Below are positions 6,316-15,800 of a stretch of 48,196 nucleotides of DNA, piece by piece. Position numbers and translations under genes: made by a program. The notes below the pieces were generated by a model. That model was not told the DNA's origin. It searched no databases and saw nothing but the letters and a program-made list of their open reading frames with translations. Where the stretch lies: positions 1 to 48,196 of the forward strand of contig JAZRQE010000044.1 in NCBI GenBank assembly GCA_045649545.1, given 5' to 3'. Position 1 is the stretch's first letter; every line of letters starts with the position of its first letter. Origin of the DNA: UMGS172 sp045649545. GTDB taxonomy: Bacteria; Bacillota; Clostridia; Oscillospirales; Acutalibacteraceae.

Positions 6316-7695
6316 TTATTCACCTAACGCACGGGCTATGGCAACCATAATTGCACATTCCATACGCTTACGGAACAACTTGCAGCCGTCTTCATACACA
6401 CCGGTAACAGAACCTGTTGCGTGGTAGGCATTGGCTGCACAACCGCCGGAGCAGTAAAGGCGTGCCCAGCAATCCCGACATTCAGGATGAGCATAGACAT
6501 TGCATGAAGCAAATTCTTTTTGAATTTCGGTGTTGGTTACACCTTCCCAGATATTTCCTAATTTAAATCGTTCCTCGCCCACAAACTGGTGGCAAGGATA
6601 CAGGTCTCCCCAAGGAGTAACAGCCATGTATTCCGTTCCGCTACCGCAACCGGAAATGCGTTTGTAGATACAGGGTCCGCCGGACAAATCAATCATATAG
6701 TGGTAGAAAGTAAAGGGTTTACCTTCCTTATCTTTCTGGAGCATTAGTTCTGCAAGTTTTTCATACTGCTCCATAACAACAATCATATCATCATCTGTTA
6801 AAGCAGAGGGGTCTTCTTTAGCACAGACCACCGGCTCCATACTTAATTCGTTGAAGCCTAAATCTAACATAGTCTCAATATCTTTCAGAAAATCGGGGTT
6901 AGCATGGGTGAATGTTCCACGCATATAGTATTCCTTGCCACCGCGTGCCTCAACAAATTTTTTGAACTTGGGGACGATATTTTCCCAACTTCCGTTACCT
7001 TGGTAGTCCACACGGAATTTATCATGGATTTCCTTACGGCCATCCAAGCTCAACACAACGTTACTGCATTCCTGATTTGCCCAAGCAATAACTTCATCAT
7101 CTACCAGAACACCGTTAGTGGTCAAGGTGAAGCGAAAATTCTTATTCTTCTCTTTCTCGATACTTCTAGCATAGGCTACCAAATCCTTCACTACCTGAAA
7201 GTTCATTAATGGCTCGCCACCGAAGAAATCTACTTCAAGATTACGCCGAGTTCCGGAATTTTCAACAAGGAAATCTAATGCCTGCTTGCCAATATCATAG
7301 GACATCACAGCTCTATCGCCATGGTATTTACCCTGGCTGGCAAAACAGTAGGAGCAGTTTAGGTTGCAGGTATGTGCCACATGGAGGCATAATGCCTTGA
7401 CAACACCTGCCGTCTTTTGTTTTAAATTACCTGCCATGGGCTCAAAAGTGTCGGGTGCAAAAAGTTTTCCTGCATCCTTTAGTCCCTGAACCTGAGAATA
7501 GCACTCTGCAATATCATCTTTGGTGATGTCTAAACGGTCCTGATATTTTTGCTCTATGGCGGCAAGAACATGTTCTTGTGTGTTTTCTTCAAACAGGGCA
7601 ATGATATCATATGCTACTTCGTCTACTACATGGACCGCACCGGAGCAAACATCCAGTACAATATTGTAGCCGCCCTGCTTATATTGATGAATCAT
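6316..7695 (-). CDS. scfB: SCIFF peptide maturase, radical SAM/SPASM thioether-forming enzyme
   Basis: 459 residues. The N-terminal 85 or so residues look like a PqqD-type peptide-recognition domain (YNIVLDVCSGAVHVVDEVAY). The radical SAM cluster motif CNLNCSYC uses Cys110, Cys114 and Cys117, followed by DFFGGEPLMNF. The C-terminal SPASM/twitch region is Cys-rich: SGCGSGTEY, GDLYPCHQF, PECRDCWARLYCSGGCAANA and EDGC, ligands for auxiliary 4Fe-4S clusters. This is the layout of the thioether-forming maturase of SCIFF peptides. A longer open frame continues upstream through the peptide gene in another frame, but AAAGGAG 10 bases before the ATG at 7695 fixes the start. The substrate peptide lies 62 bases upstream. 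Confidence 0.95.
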   Translation of the reverse strand: MIHQYKQGGYNIVLDVCSGAVHVVDEVAYDIIALFEENTQEHVLAAIEQKYQDRLDITKDDIAECYSQVQGLKDAGKLFAPDTFEPMAGNLKQKTAGVVKALCLHVAHTCNLNCSYCFASQGKYHGDRAVMSYDIGKQALDFLVENSGTRRNLEVDFFGGEPLMNFQVVKDLVAYARSIEKEKNKNFRFTLTTNGVLVDDEVIAWANQECSNVVLSLDGRKEIHDKFRVDYQGNGSWENIVPKFKKFVEARGGKEYYMRGTFTHANPDFLKDIETMLDLGFNELSMEPVVCAKEDPSALTDDDMIVVMEQYEKLAELMLQKDKEGKPFTFYHYMIDLSGGPCIYKRISGCGSGTEYMAVTPWGDLYPCHQFVGEERFKLGNIWEGVTNTEIQKEFASCNVYAHPECRDCWARLYCSGGCAANAYHATGSVTGVYEDGCKLFRKRMECAIMVAIARALGE

Positions 7696-7712
7696 TTGAA
7701 TTTTCTCCTTTA

Positions 7713-7745
7713 CGAAAAAAATGCCGCCGTGAACGGCGGCATTTT
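7713..7745 (-). terminator. Attenuating terminator between SCIFF peptide and maturase
   Basis: AAAATGCCGCCG (7718-7729) pairs perfectly with CGGCGGCATTTT (7734-7745), loop TGAA. On the minus strand it follows the peptide stop at 7757 and is followed by TTTTTT (complement of 7715-7720). Partial termination here would give more peptide precursor than enzyme, a common arrangement in RiPP operons. Confidence 0.85.
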
Positions 7746-7756
7746 GGGATGTGCAA

Positions 7757-7909
7757 TTACTTGCTTTCCTTGGTGCTCTCGCACTTCTGGTTTGCAATAC
7801 CGCAGCTGGTCTTGCAAGCAGACTGGCAGGAAGTCTGGCACTCACCGCAGCCACCATTCTTAGCACTGTCACACAGATTGCGAGTTTCAATTGTCTTGAT
7901 ATGTTCCAT
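7757..7909 (-). CDS. scfA: SCIFF ranthipeptide precursor (six-cysteines-in-forty-five family)
   Basis: 50 residues. Conserved leader MEHIKTIETRNLC, then the core CGECQTSCQSACKTSC, where Cys21, 24, 28, 32 and 36 are followed by Cys43. An extra Cys13 lies in the leader. A radical SAM maturase installs Cys-derived thioether bridges in this family; the biological role is not established. The residue after Cys36 is Gly37 (codon GGT, read directly), where canonical SCIFF sequences, as I recall them, have Thr. GGAAGGTG precedes the ATG at 7909; the longer open frame to 7954 lacks a ribosome binding site. First gene of the operon, with its own consensus promoter. Confidence 0.95.
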   Translation of the reverse strand: MEHIKTIETRNLCDSAKNGGCGECQTSCQSACKTSCGIANQKCESTKESK

Positions 7910-7944
7910 AGTTTCACCTTCCGTATATGAGTTTTTACGAAATA

Positions 7945-7973
7945 AGTTTAGCACAATGCATTTTGTATGTCAA
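7945..7973 (-). promoter_or_regulatory. Promoter of the SCIFF operon
   Basis: On the minus strand: -35 TTGACA (complement of 7968-7973), 17-base spacer, -10 TAAACT (complement of 7945-7950) preceded by an extended -10 TG one base upstream. Confidence 0.75.
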
Positions 7974-8066
7974 TGTTCTTTTTCGTACTTTTGTCAATAA
8001 TTTTTTAGATTGTAACATTAATTCACAAATAAATACCAAAAATTATGTAAATATTAAAATTTTCTC

Positions 8067-8095
8067 TTTAAAATTTAATCAATATATTATATAAT
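8067..8095 (+). promoter_or_regulatory. Candidate promoter of hprK
   Basis: A perfect -10 TATAAT (8090-8095) with a weak -35 TTTAAA (8067-8072) at 17-base spacing in AT-rich DNA. The -10 is good and the -35 uncertain. Confidence 0.45.
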
Positions 8096-8150
8096 GAAAT
8101 TGTATTATGGGTAAGTTGTAATATTTGCCTTTCTAAAAGGAGGAAATTGA

Positions 8151-9116
8151 ATGAGTTCACCGTATTCTGTTTCGTTAGCGAAGATTATTAAAAACTTCCA
8201 TTTAGAAACAGTTATAATGCCTCACCCTGCAGAGGATATTCAAATAAGTAATGTTGAGGTTAACCGTCCCGGTTTGCAGTTGTGTGGATTTTATCAGTAT
8301 TTTGACAGCGGAAGAATTCAGGTTATCGGTAAGAGTGAAGAGGGCTATTTAAACGAATTCCCCGAAGACGAATACCGAGAGAGAGTACATGCTTTCTTTG
8401 AACAGAAACCGTCGGTTGTTATTATTTCACGTGATTTGCCGGTTACCGATATTATGAAAGAGGCAGCAGAGGAGTTTAAAGTTCCTCTTTTAAGAACCAG
8501 TGACACAACCTCCGGGTTTATGGCTTCGTTAATATCCTTTCTTAACGTTGAGTTAGCACCGAGAGTTACACGTCACGGTGTTTTGGTTGAGGTTTACGGC
8601 GAAGGCTTGCTGATTTTGGGTGAAAGCGGTGTCGGTAAAAGTGAAACTGCTATTGAGCTTGTCAAACGCGGACACCGACTGATTGCTGACGATGCCGTTG
8701 AAATAAGAAAGGTTTCGTCAAGGTCGTTGGTTGGTTCTGCACCTGAAAATATCCGTCATTTCATTGAACTTCGCGGCATAGGTATTATAAATGCCCGCCG
8801 TATTTTCGGTGTCGGTGCAGTAAATCTTACTTCAAAGATTGATTTGGTTATTAATCTTGAGCAGTGGCAACAGGATAAGGTTTATGACCGTATGGGATTA
8901 GAGGAGCAGACGGCAGAAATTCTGGATATTGAAGTGCCGTCGGTGACCATCCCTGTAAAACCGGGTAGAAACTTAGCTGTTATTATTGAGGTTGCGGCTA
9001 TGAATAACCGTCAAAAGAAAATGGGTTACAACGCCGCTCACGAATTACTTAAACGTTTAGGCATGGGTGAAGATTTGCCCGATGAAAACAAGGATGATGG
9101 AGATATTTTTCTATAA
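8151..9116 (+). CDS. hprK: HPr kinase/phosphorylase
   Basis: 321 residues, typical length. The C-terminal catalytic domain has the P-loop GESGVGKS (residues 157-164), IADDAVEIR, and the family signature ELRGIGIINARRIFGVGAV. HprK phosphorylates and dephosphorylates HPr Ser46 and so sets carbon catabolite control through CcpA. AAAGGAGG precedes the ATG. It heads a plus-strand run of ROK glucokinase, murB, rapZ, whiA, dnaE and pfkA, a gene order familiar from Clostridia. No ptsH is visible in the window. Confidence 0.97.
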   Translation: MSSPYSVSLAKIIKNFHLETVIMPHPAEDIQISNVEVNRPGLQLCGFYQYFDSGRIQVIGKSEEGYLNEFPEDEYRERVHAFFEQKPSVVIISRDLPVTDIMKEAAEEFKVPLLRTSDTTSGFMASLISFLNVELAPRVTRHGVLVEVYGEGLLILGESGVGKSETAIELVKRGHRLIADDAVEIRKVSSRSLVGSAPENIRHFIELRGIGIINARRIFGVGAVNLTSKIDLVINLEQWQQDKVYDRMGLEEQTAEILDIEVPSVTIPVKPGRNLAVIIEVAAMNNRQKKMGYNAAHELLKRLGMGEDLPDENKDDGDIFL

Positions 9117-9148
9117 TTAATTTTAAATAAATAAAGGAGAGTTTAATT

Positions 9149-10102
9149 ATGTATTATTTAGGTGTTGATTTGGGTGGTACAAATATTGCAGCCGCTGTTG
9201 TTGATGAAAATTATAAAATTATCGGTGAGGGCAAGGTTAAAACAAACTGTCCTCGTCCTGCTGATGAGATTTGTGACAGTATTTATGAAGCAGGTATGCT
9301 TGCAATTGCTGATTGTGGTTTAACATTAGACGATATTGCCGAGGTTGGCGTAGGTTGTCCTGGTGCGGTTAATCCCAAAACCGGTGTTATTTGCTATTCC
9401 TGTAATTTAGGCTTTACAAATTCACCGATTGGACCGATGCTTGAAGAACGTTTCAAAAGAAAGGTTTTCTTGGAGAATGATGCTAATGCTGCCGCTTTAG
9501 GTGAGCAGTTGGCAGGTGCAGGCAAGGGTGCTAATCAATTTATTGCAATCACTTTAGGCACAGGCGTCGGCGGCGGTGTTATTACCGATGGTGTTATTTT
9601 GTCGGGCTCTAACTCTGCCGGCGGTGAATTGGGACATACCGTTATCGTTAAAGACGGTGAGCCTTGCGGTTGCGGACGTAACGGTTGTTGGGAGTCTTAT
9701 GCTTCGGCAACAGGTCTTATTCGTCAGACCAAACGTGCTATGGAAAACGATAAATCAAGTAAATTGTGGGAAATTGCAGGCTCTTTGGATGAAGTTAACG
9801 GCAAAACTGCTTTTGACGGACTTCGTTTGGGTGATAAAACCGCAATTGAGGTTGTAAAAAATTACTGTGATTATGTTGCCTGCGGTTTGACCAATATTAT
9901 TAATATCTTCCAGCCTGATGTGATTTGTATCGGTGGAGGTATTTCTAAAGAGGGTGAAACCTTGGTTGCACCTATCAGAGAGTATGTTGAGCGTGAGAGA
10001 TATTCACGTAATATTGATAAGCAGACCGAGATTAAGGCAGCAGTTCTCGGTAACGATGCAGGTATAATCGGCGCTGCGTTCTTGGGTAATATCTACAGAT
10101 AA
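9149..10102 (+). CDS. glcK: ROK-family glucokinase
   Basis: 317 residues. The phosphate-1 loop LGVDLGGTN is at residues 4-12. The catalytic region is FLENDANAAALGE, followed by ITLGTGVGGG and the ROK zinc motif CGCGRNGCWES. These define the ROK kinase family; full length and the absence of an N-terminal helix-turn-helix favour a sugar kinase (glucose to glucose-6-phosphate) over a repressor. AAAGGAGA precedes the ATG, 32 bases after hprK, consistent with co-transcription. Sugar specificity is inferred, since N-acetylmannosamine or fructose kinases share these motifs. Confidence 0.88.
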   Translation: MYYLGVDLGGTNIAAAVVDENYKIIGEGKVKTNCPRPADEICDSIYEAGMLAIADCGLTLDDIAEVGVGCPGAVNPKTGVICYSCNLGFTNSPIGPMLEERFKRKVFLENDANAAALGEQLAGAGKGANQFIAITLGTGVGGGVITDGVILSGSNSAGGELGHTVIVKDGEPCGCGRNGCWESYASATGLIRQTKRAMENDKSSKLWEIAGSLDEVNGKTAFDGLRLGDKTAIEVVKNYCDYVACGLTNIINIFQPDVICIGGGISKEGETLVAPIREYVERERYSRNIDKQTEIKAAVLGNDAGIIGAAFLGNIYR

Positions 10103-10135
10103 GTTTAGTACATAACTTTTTGGGAGGTGACCGCC

Positions 10136-11032
10136 GTGGATTATTCAAATATTTTAAACCTTGCGTTGGATTTAGGGTTTAAGACTTATGAAAACGAGCC
10201 TTTATGTAATCGCACAACCTTTAAAATCGGCGGTCCTGCCGATTTGTTAATTGAATGTCGGGAAATTGCAAAATTACCCGTACTGCTAAAAGAAATTAAA
10301 GCCAATGAAATACCTTTAACTGTTATGGGAAATGGGTCAAACCTGCTTGTTTCCGATAACGGAATAAGGGGTGTTGTGCTGGTTATAACCGATGACAGTG
10401 TGACGGTGTCAGGTGATACAATTACGGCTTCGGCAGGTGCTAAACTTTCAAAGTTGTGTAATTTGGCTTTGGAAAACGGTTTGTCGGGGTTGGAATTCGG
10501 CTTTGGTATTCCGGGAACTGTAGGCGGTGCGGTATATATGAACGCAGGTGCTTATGGCGGTGAAATCAAGCAGGTTATAACCTCGGTAACATCAATTACA
10601 CGAAGTGGTAAAATTATTACACGCAGTGTTGATGAGTTGAAATTAGGCTATCGCACAAGTGTTTTTAAAAAAGAAAACGATGTAATTCTTTCAGCCGAAT
10701 TTAAGTTGCAGTCAGATGAAAAGGAAGCCATTAGAGAAAAAATGTACGATTTTCTTTCACGTCGTAAGGATAAGCAACCACTTGAATTTCCGAGTGCGGG
10801 CAGTACATTTAAGCGTCCTGAAGGGTATTTTGCCGGTGCTTTGATTGAACAGTGCGGATTGAAAGGCTTTTCAATCGGCGGTGCAGAAGTAAGCACAAAA
10901 CATGCAGGTTTTGTTATAAACCGTGGGAACGCCACCTGCAAAGATGTAAAAGAGCTTATAAAGCATATTCAAGAAACTGTTTTTAGTAAAACGGGTGTTA
11001 TGTTAGAAACAGAAGTAATTTATTTGGGGTAG
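10136..11032 (+). CDS. murB: UDP-N-acetylenolpyruvoylglucosamine reductase
   Basis: 298 residues. FAD-binding PCMH-type domain: NRTTFKIGGPADLL, VMGNGSNLLV, and LEFGFGIPGTVGGAVYMNAGAYG. The catalytic Ser lies in FPSAGSTFKRP, and the C-terminal domain carries the conserved GGAEVSTKHAGFVIN. It reduces UDP-GlcNAc-enolpyruvate to UDP-MurNAc in peptidoglycan synthesis. The GTG at 10127 falls inside the GGGAGGTGA ribosome binding site, so the GTG at 10136 is the better start. It is followed 3 bases later by rapZ. Confidence 0.97.
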   Translation: MDYSNILNLALDLGFKTYENEPLCNRTTFKIGGPADLLIECREIAKLPVLLKEIKANEIPLTVMGNGSNLLVSDNGIRGVVLVITDDSVTVSGDTITASAGAKLSKLCNLALENGLSGLEFGFGIPGTVGGAVYMNAGAYGGEIKQVITSVTSITRSGKIITRSVDELKLGYRTSVFKKENDVILSAEFKLQSDEKEAIREKMYDFLSRRKDKQPLEFPSAGSTFKRPEGYFAGALIEQCGLKGFSIGGAEVSTKHAGFVINRGNATCKDVKELIKHIQETVFSKTGVMLETEVIYLG

Positions 11033-11035
11033 AAT

Positions 11036-11896
11036 ATGGAACTTGTAATTGTTACCGGGATGTCCGGTGCCGGAAAATCTATTGCTGCTAATGCATTAGA
11101 GGATATCGGCTATTACTGTATTGACAATATGCCGCCGAAACTTATTAAACCGGTTGCCGAATTGTCCCTTAGAGGGCAGGATGGTTTAAGTAAGGTCGCC
11201 ATTGTTACCGATATAAGAACCGGTAAAATGTTTGATGACTTAATACCGACATTGGACGAAATAACCAAAGCCGGGATTAAGTATAAACTGTTGTTCTTGG
11301 ATGCCGACAATCAAAAGTTAGTTACACGCTATAAGGAAACCCGTCGCCGTCATCCTATGGCTTCGGGCGACCGTATGAGTACGGGAGAAGCCGTTGAAAA
11401 CGAGCGTAATATGCTAGTACCCTTGAAAATGCGTGCAGATTATATTATAGATACAACAAACACTTCGAATGCTGCCTTCAAGGAACGCGTTACGGCTCTG
11501 TTCCTGGGTGATGCAAGTCGTGGAATGACTGTGCAATGTATGTCATTTGGATTTAAATACGGTTGTGTATCCGAAGCTGATATTGTGTTTGACGTAAGAT
11601 GTCTTAAAAATCCTTTTTATGAGCCGGAATTAAAAAATTTAACAGGTTTAGATAAGCCGGTTAGTGAGTTTGTTATGTCGTCACCTGAAGCTAAGGGGTT
11701 AGCAGACAGGCTTTTGTCACTGATTGATTATACCGTTCCGCTTTACTGTAAAGAGGGTAAAAGCCAGTTGGTTATTGCAATTGGTTGCACCGGTGGTAAA
11801 CACCGTTCGGTTACCTTTGCCGAACTTATATATAAGCATTTAACTGAAAAAAATTACAATACTGCGGTTAATCACCGTGATATTGATAAGGAGTAA
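11036..11896 (+). CDS. rapZ: RNase adapter protein RapZ (YvcJ family)
   Basis: 286 residues. Walker A GMSGAGKS at residues 8-15 followed by ALEDIGYYCIDNMPP, and a conserved C-terminal domain with IAIGCTGGKHRSVTFAE, the region implicated in RNA binding in RapZ. In Bacillus the homologue YvcJ hydrolyses nucleotides and affects competence; in E. coli RapZ controls GlmS sRNAs. It is packed between murB (3 bases) and whiA (3 bases). The usual next gene, yvcK, is absent here. Confidence 0.95.
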   Translation: MELVIVTGMSGAGKSIAANALEDIGYYCIDNMPPKLIKPVAELSLRGQDGLSKVAIVTDIRTGKMFDDLIPTLDEITKAGIKYKLLFLDADNQKLVTRYKETRRRHPMASGDRMSTGEAVENERNMLVPLKMRADYIIDTTNTSNAAFKERVTALFLGDASRGMTVQCMSFGFKYGCVSEADIVFDVRCLKNPFYEPELKNLTGLDKPVSEFVMSSPEAKGLADRLLSLIDYTVPLYCKEGKSQLVIAIGCTGGKHRSVTFAELIYKHLTEKNYNTAVNHRDIDKE

Positions 11897-11899
11897 AAA

Positions 11900-12805
11900 G
11901 TGGGTAAGGTTTCTTTTTCTTCTAAAATGAAAACCGACCTTTGTAAAATAAAACCGACCGGTTGTTGCAGGTATGCCGAAATTTATGGGTTACTGCTTTT
12001 CAGCCGGTCTTTTTGCAAAGAGGATATAAGCATTTTTACAAAAAGCCATGACACAGCTGAACTTTATTCAAGTTTATTAAAGGTGTGTTTTTCGGTGCAT
12101 ACCGCCGTTGAGGAAATGCAGGGCGGTTATGTTGTGTCGGTGCCAGGTGAGGCTGACAGAATAAGAATTGTAAACTACTATTCAAGCGGTGAAAATGATT
12201 GGATTTTTAACCCTAAACACGTAAAAAGAACGTGCTGCCGTTGGGCGTTTATCAGGGGTGCGTTTTTATCTGCTGGCAGTATAAATAATCCTGAAAAAAG
12301 TTATCATCTCGAATTTGCGGTAAAAGACCCGACATTGAGTTTTGCTTTTGCCGCGTTTTTGGAACTTTGCGGGTATAAGCCGCACACCTCAACTCGGACA
12401 AGCGTTACGGCACTTTATTATAACAACAGTACCGATATTGAGGAAATGTTAGGCTCGATGGGTGCTATGAGCCAAAGTCTTGAGATAATGGAAACCAAAA
12501 TTGTTCGTGATATGCGGAATAAACTTAATAGACAGAACAATTTTGAAACCTCGAATATAACTAAAACTGTAAATGCCGCAATAGAGCAAACAAATGCGAT
12601 AAAATTTCTCGAAAAAAACAACCTTTTGGGAATGCTTACTGAAGAGTTATATGAAGTTGCCTCATTACGTCGTGACAATCCCGAAGCAAGTTTGAGTGAA
12701 CTCTGTACTTTGTGTGGCGGTAAAATTTCCCGTTCGGGACTTAATCACCGATTAAAAAGAATAATACAATTTTATGAAGAGCAAAAGCAAATAAAAAAGA
12801 AATAA
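11900..12805 (+). CDS. whiA: DNA-binding protein WhiA
   Basis: 301 residues beginning MGKVSFSSKMKTDLCKIKP from a GTG start with GGAG 6 bases upstream. WhiA has an N-terminal LAGLIDADG homing-endonuclease-like fold (here RWAFIRGAFLSAGSINNPEK) and a C-terminal helix-turn-helix (LREAS-type pattern in ASLSELCTLCGGKISRSGLN). It is a conserved regulator of division and chromosome organisation, and of sporulation in Streptomyces. Directly follows rapZ and precedes dnaE by 23 bases. Confidence 0.95.
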   Translation: MGKVSFSSKMKTDLCKIKPTGCCRYAEIYGLLLFSRSFCKEDISIFTKSHDTAELYSSLLKVCFSVHTAVEEMQGGYVVSVPGEADRIRIVNYYSSGENDWIFNPKHVKRTCCRWAFIRGAFLSAGSINNPEKSYHLEFAVKDPTLSFAFAAFLELCGYKPHTSTRTSVTALYYNNSTDIEEMLGSMGAMSQSLEIMETKIVRDMRNKLNRQNNFETSNITKTVNAAIEQTNAIKFLEKNNLLGMLTEELYEVASLRRDNPEASLSELCTLCGGKISRSGLNHRLKRIIQFYEEQKQIKKK

Positions 12806-12828
12806 AAAACAGAAAGGAGTGACAGAAT

Positions 12829-15800
12829 ATGACCGATTTTGTACATCTACATGTGCATACCGAGTATAGTTTGTTAGACGGTGCTTGCCGTATTAAGGAT
12901 TTGGTTAAGGCTGCCAAAGAAAAGGGACAAACTGCTTTGGCTATTACCGACCACGGCGTAATGTACGGTGCTGTTGAGTTTTATAAGGCTGCAAAAAAAG
13001 AGGGTATTAAGCCTATAATCGGTTGTGAAGTTTATGTTGCTCCGAGAACACGTTTTCAGAAAATAAAAGAGTATGACGGTGAATACCGCCATTTAGTTTT
13101 GCTTTGCAAGAATTTCGTAGGCTATCGCAACTTGATTGCTATGGTTTCAAAAGGCTTTACTGAAGGATTTTATTCAAAACCCCGTATTGACGAGGATTTG
13201 TTGGCAGAACACAGTGAGGGTTTGATTGCACTTTCAGCATGTCTTTCAGGTGAAATCCCCAAAGCGCTTATTAATAACGATTATGAAAAGGCAAAGGAAA
13301 TTGCCTTAAAGTATAATTCAATGTTTGGTCAGGGTAATTATTACCTTGAACTGCAAGACCACGGTCTTCAGGATGAGCAACGTATAATGCCGCAAATTAT
13401 ACGCTTATCACGTGAAACCGGTATACCGCTTGTTGCTACGAATGACGTGCATTATATCGAAAAGTCGGACAGTGCGGTGCAGAATATTCTTATCTGTATC
13501 GGCACTAACCATACCGTAAATGAAAAGTCCGGTTTAGAGTTTGAAACAGAGGAGTTTTACCTTAAAACCGGTGATGAAATGGCACAAAACTTCCCCGAAG
13601 TTGCATTGGCTAATACCGTCAAAATTGCAGAAATGTGTAATTTCGATTTTGAATTCGGTAACACAAAGCTTCCGTTTTACGATATAGGCAATAAGAACCA
13701 TTTTGAGTATTTGACAGAATTGAGTTTTGAGGGTGCAAAACGTAATTACGGTGAAATCACGCCCGAAATCAAAGAACGCTTGGACTATGAGTTGGGCGTA
13801 ATCAACAAAATGGGATATGTTGATTACTTTCTCATAGTGTCTGATTTTGTGCGTTATGCGAAATCGCAGGATATTCCCGTAGGACCCGGTAGAGGCTCGG
13901 GTGCCGCAAGTATCGTTGCATACTGTATCGGTATTACAGGTATAGACCCTTTAAAATATAATCTCCTTTTTGAACGTTTTTTGAACCCTGAACGTGTTTC
14001 TATGCCTGACTTTGATATTGACTTTTGCTATGTCAGACGTCAAGAGGTTATAGATTATGTTATAAGAAAATATGGCAGTGACCACGTAGCACAGATTGTT
14101 ACCTTCGGTACAATGGCGGCAAGGGCGGCTGTCAGAGATGTTGGCAGGGCAATGGATATACCTTATGCTACCTGCGACCGAATTGCAAAACTTATCCCGC
14201 AGGAACTTAAAATCACTATTGAGCAGAGCCTTTTGAAGGTTCCTGAATTGAAGAAAGAATATACGGCTGACCCTACCGTTAAGGCGTTATTGGATATGGC
14301 TTTAAAGGTTGAGGGTATGCCTCGTCATGCTTCAACCCACGCTGCAGGCGTTGTTATAACCGATTTGCCGGTTGCAGAGTATGTACCTCTTGCTACAAGT
14401 GATGAGTCGGTGGTAACACAGTATACAATGACCACTTTGGAGGAGTTAGGGCTTCTTAAAATGGACTTTTTGGGGTTAAGAAACCTGACAGTTATTGACG
14501 ATACTGTAAAAATGATTCGACAAACAGAGCCGGATTTTGATATAAATAAAATTCCGTTGGATGACGTCGCTACAATGAAAATGATGTCCCGCGGACAAAC
14601 CGAGGGCGTTTTCCAATTTGAATCAGGCGGAATGAAAAACGTTTTAATGTCTTTCAGACCCGAGAAAATAGAAGATTTAATTGCTATTATTTCGCTTTAC
14701 CGTCCCGGTCCTATGGATTCAATTCCAAAATATATTGAAAACCGTCATAATCCTCATAAAATTAAATATTCAACTGAACTCTTAAGACCTATTTTGGAGG
14801 TTACCTACGGCTGTATTGTTTATCAGGAGCAGGTTATGCAGGTTTTCAGAAGTCTTGCAGGGTATTCACTCGGCAGGGCAGATATTGTTCGTCGTGCTAT
14901 GGCAAAGAAAAAGCACGATGTTATGGAAAAAGAACGCTCGGCGTTTATTTACGGTGAGAAAACGGAAGACGGAACTGTTTCCTGCGAGGGTTGTGTTGCA
15001 AGGGGCGTTAGTGTAGAGGCGGCTTCTAAAATTTTTGATGAAATGTCGGCATTCAGCTCATATGCATTTAATAAGTCGCACGCCGCGGCGTATGCTTTTG
15101 TTGCATATCAAACCGCATATTTGAAATGCCATTATGAAAAAGAATATATGTCTGCCTTGCTGACAAGTGTTTTGGACAACCAGTCAAAATTAGGCAGATA
15201 TATGGCTGAATGTATTAAAAACGGTATTAAAATTTTGCCGCCGGATGTTAATTTGAGTGAACGCAACTTTACTCCTACTGCTGACGGTATACGTTTTGGT
15301 CTTTTGGCGGTGAGAAATATTGGCGGCAACTTAGTTGAACGCTTGATAACTGAACGCGGGAATGGCAAATATAAGTCGGTTTACGATATGTGTGACCGCC
15401 TTTTTGGACTTGACCTTAACCGCAGAGCAGTTGAAAGTCTTATAAAAAGTGGTGCTTTAGATTGCTTTAATTTAAGCCGTCGTGCCTTGTTGCAGGGGAT
15501 TGAGCAGTTAATGCGTTCAATTGAGGCTGATAAGAAATACACTATGCACGGGCAAATGGATTTGTTCGGTAATGCATTGGGTGGCGAAAGCAAGCATTAT
15601 GAAATTGAGGCTATGGAAGAAATGCCTCAGTTTGAACTGTTAGCCTTTGAAAAAGAGGTTACCGGAATGTATATTTCGGGACATCCGTTAGAGCAGTATT
15701 CAGGCGCATTAAGCGAAAAGGGGCTGTTAAAAACCTTTGACATTAATGACTCTGAAAAAGCTGTGCGTTTAGATGGCAAAATGGTTACAATCGGTGCAAT

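Noticed and set aside
4974..7909. Horizontal transfer of the SCIFF operon from a bias in codon choice
   Set aside because: The genes look slightly richer in GC-ending codons by eye, but SCIFF is nearly universal in Clostridia and I could not compute codon statistics.
7696..7917. N-terminal extension of the maturase frame
   Set aside because: It translates the peptide gene in another frame; the AAAGGAG before 7695 and family alignment place the start there.
7549..8000. Plus-strand open frames across the SCIFF gene and its upstream region
   Set aside because: Antisense to a well-supported RiPP operon; no start signals.
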